Assembly (NCBI GenBank): GCA_963281155.1
Contig: CAUJLY010000004.1
Span: 4,278,001-4,342,000 of the forward strand
Reading direction: 5' to 3'
From: Rhabditophanes sp. KR3021
Lineage: Eukaryota; Nematoda; Chromadorea; Rhabditida; Alloionematidae
DNA length: 64,000 nt
Made by a program: the position numbers and the translations under genes. Of the stretch, positions 15,879 through 27,498 are shown one piece after another. The notes beneath the pieces were generated by a model. That model saw nothing but the letters and a program-made list of their open reading frames with translations. It was not told the DNA's origin and did not search any database. The first letter of the stretch is position 1. Every line of letters starts with the position of its first letter.

Positions 15879-16980
15879 TTGTTCGAGTGCCTCCAAGATG
15901 AGGGTCTGAAACCAACACGTTTTTACGTCATTGCAATTATAGCTTGGCAACTTACAATTTATGCACAATTCAGAACATATTTGGAATATTCTCTAACTAC
16001 GTTTCCCCTTTTAGATGTAAAAATAGTAATGAAGAATATGAGGAAGATTGTGCGGTTTTTAATTCTGGGTGTGACATTCAATTTTCTGATCCCTACTTCA
16101 CTCGGCTGCAAAAGGTTTTAAATGGATCTGTTCAGAGAAAAATTGCAAAATAAATTGAAATAATCGTTTCCAATTTGTAGGAGTATTAATTGGAACTGTG
16201 ATTTTCGGTTGTTTAAGTGACACTTTGGGAAGGAAAAAGACTGTTATGCTTGCTTTCGCCATTGGAATTTGTTCAATGCCTTAATTGGTAATTTATCAAC
16301 TAAATATCAACTCTTATTCGGTTTTTCAGGCTTAACAAGAAATAAATACGTATTCTTAGGTATGAGGTAAAAGAGATAGCCTAATAATAATAACTTAATG
16401 TTTTAGATTTGTAATCGAAGCCTCAGTGGGAGGGAGTAACATATCGTAAGTAATTTTTAGTTCAATTAACAATAGGTACATGCTTATTTTATACAAATTA
16501 GTGGCATCTATTTCAGATGCTGGACACATATTATGGAAATTGTTGAACCAAGACAGCGATTTACTGTAAGAGTCATTTCCAACATCGGATTCAGTAGAGT
16601 CTCACTAAACATTGTAGCTATTTCTGTAGGGAATACGGAAACACCTTAATTGCATGTTCTTGGCTAATTTCAATACCCCTTATTTTATTTATATTTTCCC
16701 TGCCCGAATCTCCTACATGGTTGTTACGTAAAGTGAAAAGAGAATTGCAGCCGTTTTAAAGATCAAATATCTTTCCCGTGAAATTTCTCCTCCAGTCAAA
16801 ATCAAAGTCTTTGGTAGTATTTTAGCTAATCTTGTGGCTAATGTGGTATACAGCAAGTCTTTCCGCGTTCTCTGTTGATCCTTATAGTAACAATCTCAAT
16901 GAAAATTTATTCGTAAACCAATTCGTTTTTGAGACAACTATTTGGACATCCAAACTTGCTTTACCATAGAACTTGATTTC
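15879..16980 (+). pseudogene. Broken SLC22-like organic ion transporter (major facilitator family)
   Basis: Fragments of one major facilitator protein appear in order but in different frames: a hydrophobic start FYVIAIIAWQLTIYAQF, an extracellular Cys-containing loop SPFRCKNSNEEYEEDCAVF, the MFS motif GVLIGTVIFGCLSDTLGRKK (16180-16240), NLSTKYQLLFGFSG, the segment RFVIEASVGGSNIS, EIVEPRQRFTVRVI, and SWLISIPLILFIFSLPESPT with the SLC22-like PESPTWLL. At least three frameshifts and several stops separate them, and the C-terminal half of the transporter is missing. The order matches SLC22/OCT proteins. Treated as a decayed gene; a few breaks might be introns, but not all. Confidence 0.7.
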
Positions 16981-17244
16981 CCAACACTACAGTTTCAACA
17001 AACTATCAAACTACTCCTAACGTATAAACATATAATATCATTTGGATGTATTTAATATTGCATTCTCATTTGTGTATATTCTAAAAATAAAGTTTATTTT
17101 ATTTCATATCATTTTATTGTATTTGTTTGAGACTCATTAATTTTAAAAAGTTGTTGTCTTACACGGAAATAAAGTATATAGATTGGGAAAGTGACATAGA
17201 TCAACAAACGTGCTATCAAAATATTTTGCATCATTTATATTAAA

Positions 17245-19496
17245 ATGGCTGATGAAGATAAAGTAGAATCTGTTGATTCAACTAATAAAGGGTTTGATTT
17301 AAATGCCCTTAAAGAGAAAATGCGTTTATTGCACTCAAAAAGGGTAAGTTTTAAAATATTATTACAACTATAAATGCACATTTTAGATTGAAACGGAAAA
17401 GAAAAATTATGATATAGCTGTTCAGGAGGACCAACTTAAACGGAATAATTCGCAATTAGTCACAATGAAGCGCAAGAGAGAAGGCCAAGTCGTGAAGAAG
17501 TTTGAAGATGAAATGAAGGCTGAGGAAATGGGCATTGATTATGATAGATTAAAGTCCCTTGAAACATCAGCGGAGTATGCAAATAAGGTTGGAGATCATT
17601 TTAAAAGAAAAAAGCAGGATCGCGATACAGGATTTGCTAGTTTTGACGAGGCTGGTCTGAAGCAATATAAGCGAGTCTCTTCTGCGATAAAACCAAACTT
17701 TGAAAGTTACAATAAAATGAAGGAAGTCATTGGTGATTCAAACTTCTATCCAACCGCAGATACTATTACCAATGGAACATATTATCCATCAGCATTAGGT
17801 TTTTCATTTAGTTGATGTCCTTTACTAATTTTATTTTATTTTTAGGTAATTTTTATAGGAAACATGGATGATCAAATTAAAATATTTATTAAAAGGGGGG
17901 ACATATTAAAAGTTGGCACAATACTATTCAATACTATTAATTAGATTGCCATGCATGTTGCTCAGAACAATATGTCAGCTTTTTTACGATTGCTGAATGA
18001 TTCTTGTTTATAATACATTAAGTTGACTAAAGGAGTCAATGTTTGTCAAGACATCTTTGAAGTCCATTATAACTGAGTATCCAAGGGCAAGAGCTTCGTT
18101 TGTAGTCAAGTCTTCAGTTGACGACCACCATCTTTCTTATATTTTTAAAGGTGTCTAAAATAATCATGTCCTTAGCATTTAAAGAATATGTCTTGAGTAG
18201 CGACGTTTGGCATTCGCATTATGACCATCGAATCTCCTTTGGACGTCGGCAGATCCACCACAGCAAAAGATTAAGCTCGTAAATTGATCAAATGTCAAGC
18301 AAGATATAAACACTTTGTTAAACCATTGCAGGACTTTGCATCCTTTAATTCATTCTTAATCTTTAGCCTCAACTCAGCATGAGATGACTTCATTTCTTCC
18401 TCAAAAGTTATGGCTATTTCATTTCTAACTCTGAACATTTTCGTTTCTTCAAATGATACGAAGAACTATTAAAGTCATTGAATATGGTGGTGCAGCTTTC
18501 ACATTTGAGCTTGAGTCCTTTGACAATAACAAATTGAGTGTTTGGATGTGGAGTTGGCATTTTGTCATAATTCTCCACAATATCATACTTCGCTTCCTTG
18601 TAATTAACTTGTCCTAAGACAGTCTTTTCGAGATCTTGAATCAACAATAGGTTAAACCATTCTTTGAGCTTCTTATCAAAATCAACATTTTCGTAGTATT
18701 CTCGAATCAACCCAAAATGCCGACCATAATCACGCGAAACAGAGACAGACGTTTGCCAGGGTATTATGACCCAGAAAATTACTAACATCACACGAAGATT
18801 CAAAGAAATAACTTCTAAGTATACCAAAATCATTCTCCTCCAATATATCTTCTACACCTTCAACTACTAAAAAATACTCCTCTTGTAAAGTTAATTCCGG
18901 TGCTTCTAAGATTAAGACTCATGACAAGGATTGACTAAGCACTTCCGAGTCTGGAAGATTGATGATTATGTTTGATAGAGCTACCTTCTGCGACAACTTC
19001 TGGTCTGATTGTGACACTTCTTACTAACGGGCTCTTTTTTCACAGATAAACCTTTTCTTGGGGCCTCCGTAGCCGTCAGCGTCATTATTTTCACGTTCAT
19101 AGTTCACTTATCAAATTGAGTGAGGTATAAATGTGTATTTATATTAAGAAGCTAATTTAGTATCGAGTAAAAAAACCTCCTACCAATTAACATCTTCTAG
19201 AAGTATATTTCATTCTAATAAATATAAAAAATTGAGTTGTCATGTGTGATATAAGTCTACTTGAAATCAAATAATACGTACATTTAAAATTATTAGGCAT
19301 GCAAAAGTTGGTTGAGACAGTGGATCAACAAGAGAAGAAACGCAGAGAATATCACAGAAGAAGAATATTCGATCCTGATGCTACAGTTGACTACATCAAT
19401 GAAAAAAATAGAAAATTCAACGAAAAACTGGAGAAGTATTACGGAGAATACACGAGGGAAACCAAGGAAAGTATTGAAAGAGGTACTGCTCTCTAA
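17245..19496 (+). CDS. SYF2: Pre-mRNA splicing factor SYF2
   Basis: Spliceosome component of the NineTeen/XAB2-type complex. Three exons (17245-17343, 17387-17798, 19297-19496) give 236 residues, the family length. The middle exon reads [40 protein letters not shown] and GTYYPSA; the last exon reads [20 protein letters not shown] and ends ESIERGTAL, the conserved SYF2 C-terminus. The last exon lies 1.5 kb away and is easily mistaken for a separate small gene; the phase-1 junction (G plus GC) joins the two exactly. The intervening intron holds an antisense relic. Confidence 0.93.
18000..19105 (-). mobile_element. Intronic antisense element relic, SYF2 intron 2
   Basis: Minus-strand coding-like sequence opposite to SYF2. 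An ATG near 19100 ([17 protein letters not shown]) is followed by broken blocks, then a 139-residue open frame (18833-18414) with [10 protein letters not shown], and a zinc-knuckle [20 protein letters not shown], matching the HEWFEIL plus CxxC arrangement of the eIF4A copy in the same order. A further stretch [20 protein letters not shown] follows after a stop. The ILINALR end is not recognisable here, so this copy is assigned by the N-terminal blocks, intron position and orientation. Confidence 0.55.
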
Positions 19497-19634
19497 TCCA
19501 TTATTTTTTATTATTTTCAAAATAAACAATTGTCTCGAAGTATGTACATAATAAAACAATCTAATTAAACGAAGACTACTCAATTTTATTTTATAATATA
19601 CTTCATTTATATGGTTAGTCATAAACAAATAAAA

Positions 19635-20053
19635 TTACTTGTGTGTGTTATCAGTCTCACAATCTTTAGCTTCCATTTGTATGGCATCCTTTAACTCTTC
19701 TTCGTTGTTTAAAAAAAATAATTCGCGAGAAACTATGACTGGAGTGACTATTTCACAATTGACACGTCCAAGTTTCTTAAGCAATTCATTCTTACTCATG
19801 CATTTTCCATTATGAAAGTTGATAATCCTCAAATCAGCAGTGCTATCTTTCTCAAACAAGTTCGTTGTAACTATTCCATCAGTTTCAGATGTTTCAGATT
19901 GGAAAGCATAGACAGAGGTTTTTGATTTTATAGTGTTTGAACCTTAAAAGATACCCCATCACTTATTGTTCAGTATCCTAACTTACATTTTGTTGGAGTC
20001 AAATCAGAAAGACAATACTCCCTTGGTACAACTATATCCTTCCCCACTGCACA
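19635..20053 (-). CDS. Two exons of an unidentified protein, no start codon found
   Basis: Exons 20053-19987 and 19942-19635 join in frame (T plus GT) to read CAVGKDIVVPREYCLSDLTP and on through RIINFHNGKCMSKNELLKKL, ending ETDNTHK and a stop. Coding look is good and the splice sites are clear, but no ATG is in frame upstream before the acceptor at 20054. The exons sit just downstream of the multi-VWA gene on the same strand. They could be alternative 3' exons of that gene, or the rest of a small gene with an unseen first exon. No family recognised. Confidence 0.4.
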
Positions 20054-20139
20054 CTAAAATTATTTGTCACTTCTTGACACTTATATCGTTATTTGTATAA
20101 ATTTTTAAATGCAAATTTTACGTAGTAATTAAATTTTAT

Positions 20140-23100
20140 TTAGCATTGAATAGAATTGACAAAATAGTTAATTAAAGTAGAATTAACTGAAAATGAGTCC
20201 CATAAAATTACATTACTTGGTGATAAAGGTTTCAACTGGTCCACTGAACTATTGTCCCCGATTAAAATGAAATTGATAGATCCTAATTGTTTTAGTTGGT
20301 TAGCATATGGAATCGAAGCCTTAATATCACCATCATCTAATGAAGACACAAATATGAAGGTACTTAATTTGGGACTGATATTTGTATTAAGGGGTATCTT
20401 TAGGATAGCTTTTAAGATATTTGCCAAGTTGCTACCTGGTCTCTGTTCAATAAAGTCAACAAACAAATCAAAATCTGACTTAGTTGTAATTTCCCCGAAC
20501 CCATAAAATGTAGTTGGTTTTCCATCATACCAGGTAATTCCTATACGTTCGTAGTTGTTCCAGTTGCTATCTATAACATTATTCTTTACGAGATTGATTT
20601 CATCTGTGAATTGTATAGGAGATAAATTGGTAGAAGAATCAAATGTAAACATAATGTTTGAGGAACATGGGTAGATAGCCGGATAAGTACCAGTGCTTGT
20701 TGACATTTGCATAGTAGTAACAGGATTAGACATTGTGGATGAACTACCGATAGTTGTTTGAATCGATGAAATTGGCATATTTTGAGTTGTCATTTCCAAA
20801 CTGGAAGTAGTTAATTGAGAAGGTGTTGGTTGCATACTAGTTTGGGTGTTGTCAGAAACCATTGACCCAATTATAGCAGCAGCCAAATCTGGAGGAATTA
20901 CACTTAAATCTGACCATACAATTATATTACTGTGTGGAATGGACGATAAATCTACTTGATTGACCGTCAAACCTAGTGAAATGAAAGTCAAGGAGCCTTG
21001 ATTCATCAAAGTTTGAGCGAACTTGACGCAATTAGGCAAATCACTATGGTCCAAGGATGATACGAAAACGTATGTATTTACCTTCATCAAAGGTTGATTA
21101 AGGGTAATTAAACTACTTAATAATGCGCCTAAATTGCTTCCGTCATATTGCTTGATTTGGTTTACAAAGGCAGTGAATTCATTTTCTGTATTTATTGTTC
21201 CAAAAGCATAACTAGCATCCGGAAATTGATTGTAATTGACTAAAGCGATTCGTTCGTAATGATTCCACTGATTTGTTACAAGGTCATTTGAGACAAACTT
21301 CAATTGAGTCAAAAACTGAGTGGCTGTCAATGTTGTGCTTGAATCAATGGCAATTATGATACCACTTTTTACGGGGTAATAAGAAGGTTGAGTTGTAACT
21401 GCTAATGATGAAGATGGTACAAATGATGCTGTTGTATGCATGTTGCAAGCCATTGCATTCATCAGTTTGATGCTAAATGTATCAGAAATTTGTCTTAGAT
21501 CAGGAATCATAAACAAGTTGGTAGGTTTGAGTGCTTGCAACAGAGCCGACTTTATTTTTGTTCCCATTACGATGATATTCAAGTTACCCAAAGCAAGTAG
21601 TTTTTCGGCAAGTGGAATTGCATTGTTAATATCGAGTTGATCTGTTTCACTTACAAATACGAAAGTACTCAAAGTAGTAGGGATTGATCTTTGCAAGTTT
21701 AATATTGTATCCAACAGATTAGCCAATCCAAAACCCGGTGATTGCTTAATTGTATTAATGTTGTTCTGCACATCGGCGTAAGAATGCATAGTGTTGAATG
21801 TATAAAACGGTGTAGTAACTGCTGAAAATACAGGTACTGCTAATCTTTCAAAATGAGTCCAACGTTGGTTTATAAAGACGTTGTATATAAAGTTGATCTG
21901 ATCATTAAAGTCGTCAGCGTTTAAAACATCCGAAGAACTATCTATCGCGATTACAACGTCTCCTTTGCATGGATAATAAGGTTGTTCAGGCTTCAAGGTA
22001 GTAGTAGGCATTATTGTTGTAGATGGGGGTAATGTTGTCTGTTTTGAAGTTATAGGTGTGCTTGAAGCGGAAATGTGTGTTGTTATACTTCTTGGAGTGG
22101 TAGTCAAAGGTGTCTCTGTTGGTGGAAGTGGGAAGTTGCACATTAAAGATCCCAGAGTACTAGCGATGTCATCATCATTTGTTTGTGGATTCCACACCAG
22201 GACATTTCTAGATAATTGAAGCAAATCCTTTTTGGTATTAGTTCCAAGCGAAACAATTATTAATTGTCCCATTTCTAAAATAAATAAAATAAAAGATACA
22301 AATAAATAGACCGACCTTGCAAATAGACTGAGTCAGGAATGGCGGCTATGATGTCCTTTCTTAAATATGCATCACTTGTTGTGAATAAAATGGTCTGCAT
22401 TAATGGATATGGTCTTATTCTAGTAAATTGCTCCCTGATCTTGTATAATCCGTTTGTAATTGAAGCAGATCCTGCTAATAATTTGAACGACTGGATTTCC
22501 TTGAGTAAATCGTCGATCGAAATAAAGCTATTAAATGCTGAAATTTGTGGATTGGCAGTATTGTCATAACCAATTGCGCCGATTCTTCTTACATCACTAT
22601 AATTTTGAGCCAAAACTTTATTTGTAATGAATTGTTTAGTTAATGTGTAAAATTGGTGATTGTTGCCCAAACTGCTATCTATTGCAAAAACTATTGAAGT
22701 TTGTGGGGCACAAAGGGGTAGAGATGGTATTATTGTAGTAGCAGTTTGTGGTGTTGTTTTTGGAACTGCTGTTGTAGATTTAATACAAAATGCCGAGTTG
22801 ATTTGTGGGACTGAGTTGTCCACATCATTAGTATAGTGGAAAAATTGGACAACATTGGGTAACATTGAGAGGAAGTTCTTGTCGGGTGTAATTCCTAAGA
22901 TCACAATAATTATATCAATTTCACTATGTTGCTTTAACAGAGAGGAACTCAAGGCAATATCAGCAGGATCTGAAGAAGCTGTGAATAATAGAATTTTCTT
23001 ATTGGCATCCTGTCTTCCTAATGCCAATTGGTGTATCGCTTGCTGAATACCATTTGTAATGTTTGATGATATATCTGGATTATATAATTGGTTAGCATTT

Positions 23101-24283
23101 AGAATATCGAAAGCCAATGGAGTTTTGTTTGGGCCATAATTAAAGGGAGTTCCAGAAATTACAGCGTTCACATTACTTGAATAAGCAACGACTGAAGCTT
23201 CAATAGCATCTAATTCCACTTGCCAGTGAGGAAGAGATCTTATCGTTAACGAGAACAAATAATTTTTCATAAACTGGTAGTTTTGTATGCTTTTCGAAAC
23301 GTCTAGAAGAATTACAACGTCTTCAACGCATAATATTGGTACATGAGTTGTAGTAATTGGATTAAAGGTCGTAGTTGCTACAGGTCCTATGGTTCTCTTG
23401 GTTGTTGTAGGTAGAATTGAGCTAATTGTGGAGGGTACATTTGATTTAGTTGTTGTAGATATAGTTGTTGTAGATATAGTTGTTGTAGATATAATTGTTG
23501 TTGGTATCGTGGTTGTGATAGGAATAGAAGTTGCTGGAACAGCATTTGAAACCTGGCAGATCTGACTTGCTTGAGATGGTATGTAATTGTTTTGCATTTC
23601 ATTATTTTGAACAATTTTAATCTTTTTAGATTTTTGAAGTGCAACATTAATGTCTGCTGAAGATGGGGTATCGACGGAATTATATGTTAATAATACCACA
23701 GCACCAACGGAAGGATTTTTGGCCAATTTCTCATCAATTAAAAAAGTTTGCTTCACGTCATTCAAAGCAATTACTGCTAAAGACGATGGGATTTTTTTGG
23801 ACAGTGATGATTGAATCTAAATTTTAAAATAAATAATATTAATTTACTTGATACTCAGTATTCTAAGATTAAACAACATTTATGCGGGTAATTTTATATG
23901 ATAAGAATGACTTGTTTGAGCAATTTTGAACAAATTTAGAATACATGATATACCAATTTAGAGGTTAAACAGAAGTCTTTTGAAGATTTTGCACACTTCA
24001 AAATCACATAATAACTTACCTCTCTCAATAACTCCTTTACTTTTTTATCGTAATTGTCATCCTTATTATTTATAATCATGTCTAAATTGATTAGGTAATT
24101 TGTAATGTTTCTGACCGGTGGTGAAGTAGGACATGCTGCTGGGGGAGAAACAATGTTCGAAGAAGCGTCAGTTGATTTGTTAAGTTGGACAATCCCAATA
24201 ACCAAGCATGTTAGACCCCCAATGAATAATAAAGCGCTAATAGCATTAAAAATTAGCTCAAATTTTGTTAATTTAAGTTTCAT
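20140..24283 (-). CDS. Large membrane-anchored protein with five or more VWA domains and Thr-rich linkers
   Basis: Three exons (24283-24020, 23816-22316, 22274-20140) give 1299 residues with every junction in frame. The N-terminus is a signal anchor (LIFNAISALLFIGGLTCLVI), so the rest should be extracellular. Then follow VWA-like domains, starting near VVILLDVSKSIQNYQ, TSIVFAIDSSLG, DVVIAIDSSSDV, GIIIAIDSSTTL and NIMFTFDSSTNL, separated by linkers of Thr, Ser, Ile and Pro that are probably O-glycosylated. Only the first has a full DxSxS metal site (DVSKS); the others keep DSS but lose the last Ser, so metal-dependent binding may be reduced. A diverged domain may precede these. Such Thr-linked VWA proteins are common in nematodes; ligand unknown. 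Confidence 0.85.
23447..23505 (-). repeat. 15-bp tandem repeat in a Thr-rich linker
   Basis: The plus-strand unit GTTGTTGTAGATATA occurs about three and a half times and encodes repeated ISTTT on the minus strand within the multi-VWA gene. It is coding, and likely variable in length between individuals. Confidence 0.8.
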
Positions 24284-24623
24284 TTTAGAGACACTAATTA
24301 ATTATCCAAAACAATTATAACACTTTATAAACTACTTTAATAGTCTTTAGTAGTAATGTTGTTAAGTGCTTAATCAGTATTTTATTATCTTTGTGACAAT
24401 TTATTAAGAGTGCTTCCGAGTTCCTAATTATAATCTTCCTTATACTTGGAAAAATATTCTTTTAACGCACATAATTATAACACCTTATCAACTACCTTAT
24501 TCAAGTAGAAAAGGTAATCAGCAAGTAAAGTTATATGTCATTGTTTGCATAATATGATTATTAATATAAAGTGAATTAATCTTTGCTTCTTGTAACTTTC
24601 ATCGCGTTTAATAATTAAATTTT

Positions 24624-25321
24624 ATGGAAAAACTGTTTCTAGACATTGAAATGATTTTGAAGAGTTTACATTACTGCCCATTACTTAAACGGAATTTCCT
24701 TTCAAATAAAGTTTTTGGCAAACAATGTCTGATGGAGTTAAAATACATTGAAAAAAAAGCATTCTGTACAGGTATAAATTATTTATTGTCCACATCAAAT
24801 AACAAAATTACGAGCGTAGTCAATTTTACCACAAAAGAACAAGTGGATAAAGGAATAAGAGAAGTGTTAAAACAGCTCGGAATTGAGCAAAGCCACCAGA
24901 CCTTAAAATTGCATCCTGAGAAAGAAGCAGTCCACTTAGAAGAAGTATTTGATACAGAAGGTGTGGAAGAAGTATGTGATAAGGAAGTTACAGCAGAAAT
25001 ACCTGGTCGTACGGATATAATTAATGAACTCAATAAGTATGAATGTTCTCATACAATTTCTGTAATTTCAATTTCTTCGGACTTAATGTCAATTAAATTA
25101 TTTTTAGAAATATACGTGTCAAATTCAAATTAAATGCGTTTCATGCGACACACTTGCTTCTTTATACATATCAACAATAAATGGGAAGTCGAGTTGTGTT
25201 GATTGTGGAGTTGAAATGAGTTATAGTGATTTAAAAAGAAATGTAAGTTGCAAAATTATTTTGAATCCATTATTTGGTATAATAGTATGTACTACAAATG
25301 ATGGAAGGCTTTCGGAAGTAG
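24624..25321 (+). CDS. Uncharacterised protein with a C-terminal zinc-ribbon-like motif
   Basis: Three exons (24624-25061, 25108-25242, 25286-25321) all join in phase 0 to give about 202 residues. The N-terminal part is basic and then acidic (HLEEVFDTEGVEEVCDKEV). The C-terminal exons read YECSHTISKYTCQIQIKCVS and CVDCGVEMSYSDLK, placing CxxC pairs (KCVSC, SCVDC) 20 residues apart, as in a zinc ribbon. Without splicing the 46-bp first intron the frame would run to an early stop and miss both cysteine pairs. I do not recognise the family. Confidence 0.6.
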
Positions 25322-25770
25322 GCAAGAATTGTTAGCTTAAATTTAAAAGTAGGCTATAAATGGCCAGGTGTAATTATGTAACTTTTTTAAAATATGAAAG
25401 TGAGCATTTAAGTATAAAATACCAAAATCAAAAGCCGGATCTTGAGGTATTATAAAGTAAATTATATAGTAGTAAAGTTTATTGATACTTTGTCTGTAAT
25501 TATACGCATTGAGTCGTTTTTGAAATGGAAAAAAAGAAATGAAATTTAAATGGCACTATTAATTTTGGGTATTATATTGAAAACATTGTTTATGGTGAAG
25601 TTACCACTTTTTACTTAATAGCCTTCCAAATCCGTTTGTAATTTAAAATACTTGCAATTACAGTAGATAATGTAGAAGGTTTTACTATATTTAAGAATGG
25701 CATACAAATATACCTTTTAACGTGTCAAATACATCGCTTCTTCCGCATCCGATAACAAATTGTAGGTAAA
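25322..25770. other. Intergenic, nothing recognised
   Basis: 449 bp of AT-rich DNA between two plus-strand genes. No open frame or repeat stands out. Confidence 0.4.
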
Positions 25771-26117
25771 ATGGGGTGGGTTTGAAAATATTTTGGACTC
25801 TTGTCATAGTTACTTTGCCATTAACTAAATATTTTTAATACTTCAAACTTCTTTTTAGTTATCTCTAATCCCGGTATCTCAAGAAAGAACCGAGGAATAT
25901 CTTTCTTACTCAGCCAACAAGATGACTCACTATGCTGATGTAAGTTTTGTATTGTTTTTAGCATTATTATAATAAAATACCTTTCCAGCTTGACTCTGAT
26001 TTGTATGACCGTGTTAGCTACTTAGACTTAATGTCTATGTATGAAGAAAGAGAACGTCAAAAGAAAGTGGAACAGCTTGAAAAGAAAAAAAAATTACGAA
26101 ATGAGCAAGTTTTTTGA
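25771..26117 (+). CDS. Small charged protein of about 72 residues
   Basis: Three tiny exons (25771-25779, 25859-25939, 25989-26117), all phase 0, read MGWLSLIPVSQERTEEYLSY, then DSDLYDRVSYLDLMSMYEER and a Lys/Glu-rich helix (QKKVEQLEKKKKLRNEQVF). The first exon has only nine bases, so the start is less certain than the rest. The C-terminal half looks like one long amphipathic, highly charged helix. Length and hydrophobic N-terminus recall small mitochondrial assembly proteins, but I cannot assign a family. Confidence 0.5.
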
Positions 26118-26215
26118 CACAAATTATTAATAAAAATGGAGTCATGGAGTTTTGCTTAGTAGTTAAATTTTAAACAAAGCAAAAATGTAGTGTGAATTGT
26201 CCAGACACAAATAAA

Positions 26216-26389
26216 GGCTCCCCCACTCATTATGCTCATTCAATAACGGCCCCACTACTTATTATACCCATTTAAGAAAGGCTATAGTACTCATTAAATA
26301 TTGAGAAAATTATTTTATTTATCCTAGGTATATTTATTTAGTGCTTTCACCAGTTGCCTAATTATTTAGTGCTTTCATCAATTGCTTGA
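26216..26389. repeat. Two short tandem duplications upstream of the 26.4 kb gene
   Basis: At 26216-26280 a roughly 32-bp unit occurs twice (GCTCCCCCACTCATTATGC then CGGCCCCACTACTTATTATA). At 26334-26389 a 28-bp unit occurs twice with four differences (TTATTTAGTGCTTTCACCAG then TTATTTAGTGCTTTCATCAA). The second pair ends seven bases before the ATG of the next gene, so it is part of its 5' region. Confidence 0.7.
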
Positions 26390-26395
26390 TCATAT

Positions 26396-27211
26396 ATGTC
26401 TTCGCTTTTTGTGCCTCTGCCGTTATCTTCTTCCTCATCTTCATCTTCATCTATAGACTATGATGTTGAATTTGGGCATGAATTAGAGCATTCCGAGCAT
26501 CATCTAGATAGAGCATGGGAAAGATATCAGCGTAGAAAAAATAAACCGCAAGGTATAAAAAAGGAACCTATGCTTGTCGAAAACCCTAGAGGTACTGACA
26601 TTTCTAACTATTCAGCTAAAATATGCCCTCTAGAAAAGTATGATTTGCAACTAGGAAGTGCAAATACTCACACTGACAATCATGAACAGTGTATTTGTAT
26701 TCATGTTACATTTAAAGGGTATACAAAATTAAATCTTTTATTAATTGGTTCTAATTTGTTTTATTTTAGAGCAGATAGATTATCAGCCCGCGGAACACCC
26801 CGTGATGAAGAATCACAATTTGAACAGTCTGCAAGTAGGTCAGAAGTTGCTCCACTCACCAAATCAACTTCTGTCAATGATTTGGGTTCTTTTGCAGCTG
26901 CAGATCCTGAAATACGACTTTTGTGGAATGAATCTATGGAATTGTCTGACATACCTATTAATATTGCCCCATTGTTCCGTGTCCTTAGAGCCCAATTAGG
27001 AATTGACACTATTTCGGCTGAAACACTTCGCATCTACAATATCAGAGCCCACTTTGATTCTTATGATCACACTGCAATTTTTTACCCCCGCTATCGTAAG
27101 TTTGCATTAAAATATCCACATTTAAGACGTTTCTTGATATACCTCGAGTTTGCTGTTGGAGCATCTACATTATCAGGAGCCTTCTCTTGTCTATTACTAC
27201 CTGAAACATAG
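26396..27211 (+). CDS. Uncharacterised protein with Ser-rich start and hydrophobic C-terminus
   Basis: An ATG at 26396 starts MSSLFVPLPLSSSS and a run of nine serines, then an acidic, His-rich segment (FGHELEHSEHHLDRAWERYQ) with KNKPQG. The frame stays open to 27211, but a likely intron at 26719-26769 (51 bp, GTATAC to TTTTAG) is a multiple of three, so spliced and unspliced forms are both open. The C-terminal 100 residues are better ordered (PLFRVLRAQLGIDTISAETL, YDHTAIFYPRYRKF) and end in a short hydrophobic stretch LSGAFSCLLLPET. No family recognised. Confidence 0.55.
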   Translation: MSSLFVPLPLSSSSSSSSSIDYDVEFGHELEHSEHHLDRAWERYQRRKNKPQGIKKEPMLVENPRGTDISNYSAKICPLEKYDLQLGSANTHTDNHEQCICIHVTFKGYTKLNLLLIGSNLFYFRADRLSARGTPRDEESQFEQSASRSEVAPLTKSTSVNDLGSFAAADPEIRLLWNESMELSDIPINIAPLFRVLRAQLGIDTISAETLRIYNIRAHFDSYDHTAIFYPRYRKFALKYPHLRRFLIYLEFAVGASTLSGAFSCLLLPET

Positions 27212-27498
27212 GCTAAAATAATAAATAGGATCATCCTAGTAGCACTTAAAAATATTAAATGGTCTTTAAAAGATAAAAGTCGGCATTTAAAGATAGACAT
27301 AATTTCCTGGAGAATTAGCAATGAAGTCGTTTTGAGATATGTTAGTCGTCAAGATTGGCCGACAAAATACAATTAAACGATGTTTTAATCGAGACTTTAT
27401 TCTGATAAAAATAGTAATCAGATTTTAATTAACAAAGCTTTTATGTAAAAGAATCGTTTTGTTTTAACCAATGTATAACTAATTAAATTTGCATTCAG

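Noticed and set aside
19299..19496. A separate small gene of 65 residues
   Set aside because: It is the last exon of SYF2: the sequence matches the SYF2 C-terminus and the splice phase joins it to the exon ending at 17798.
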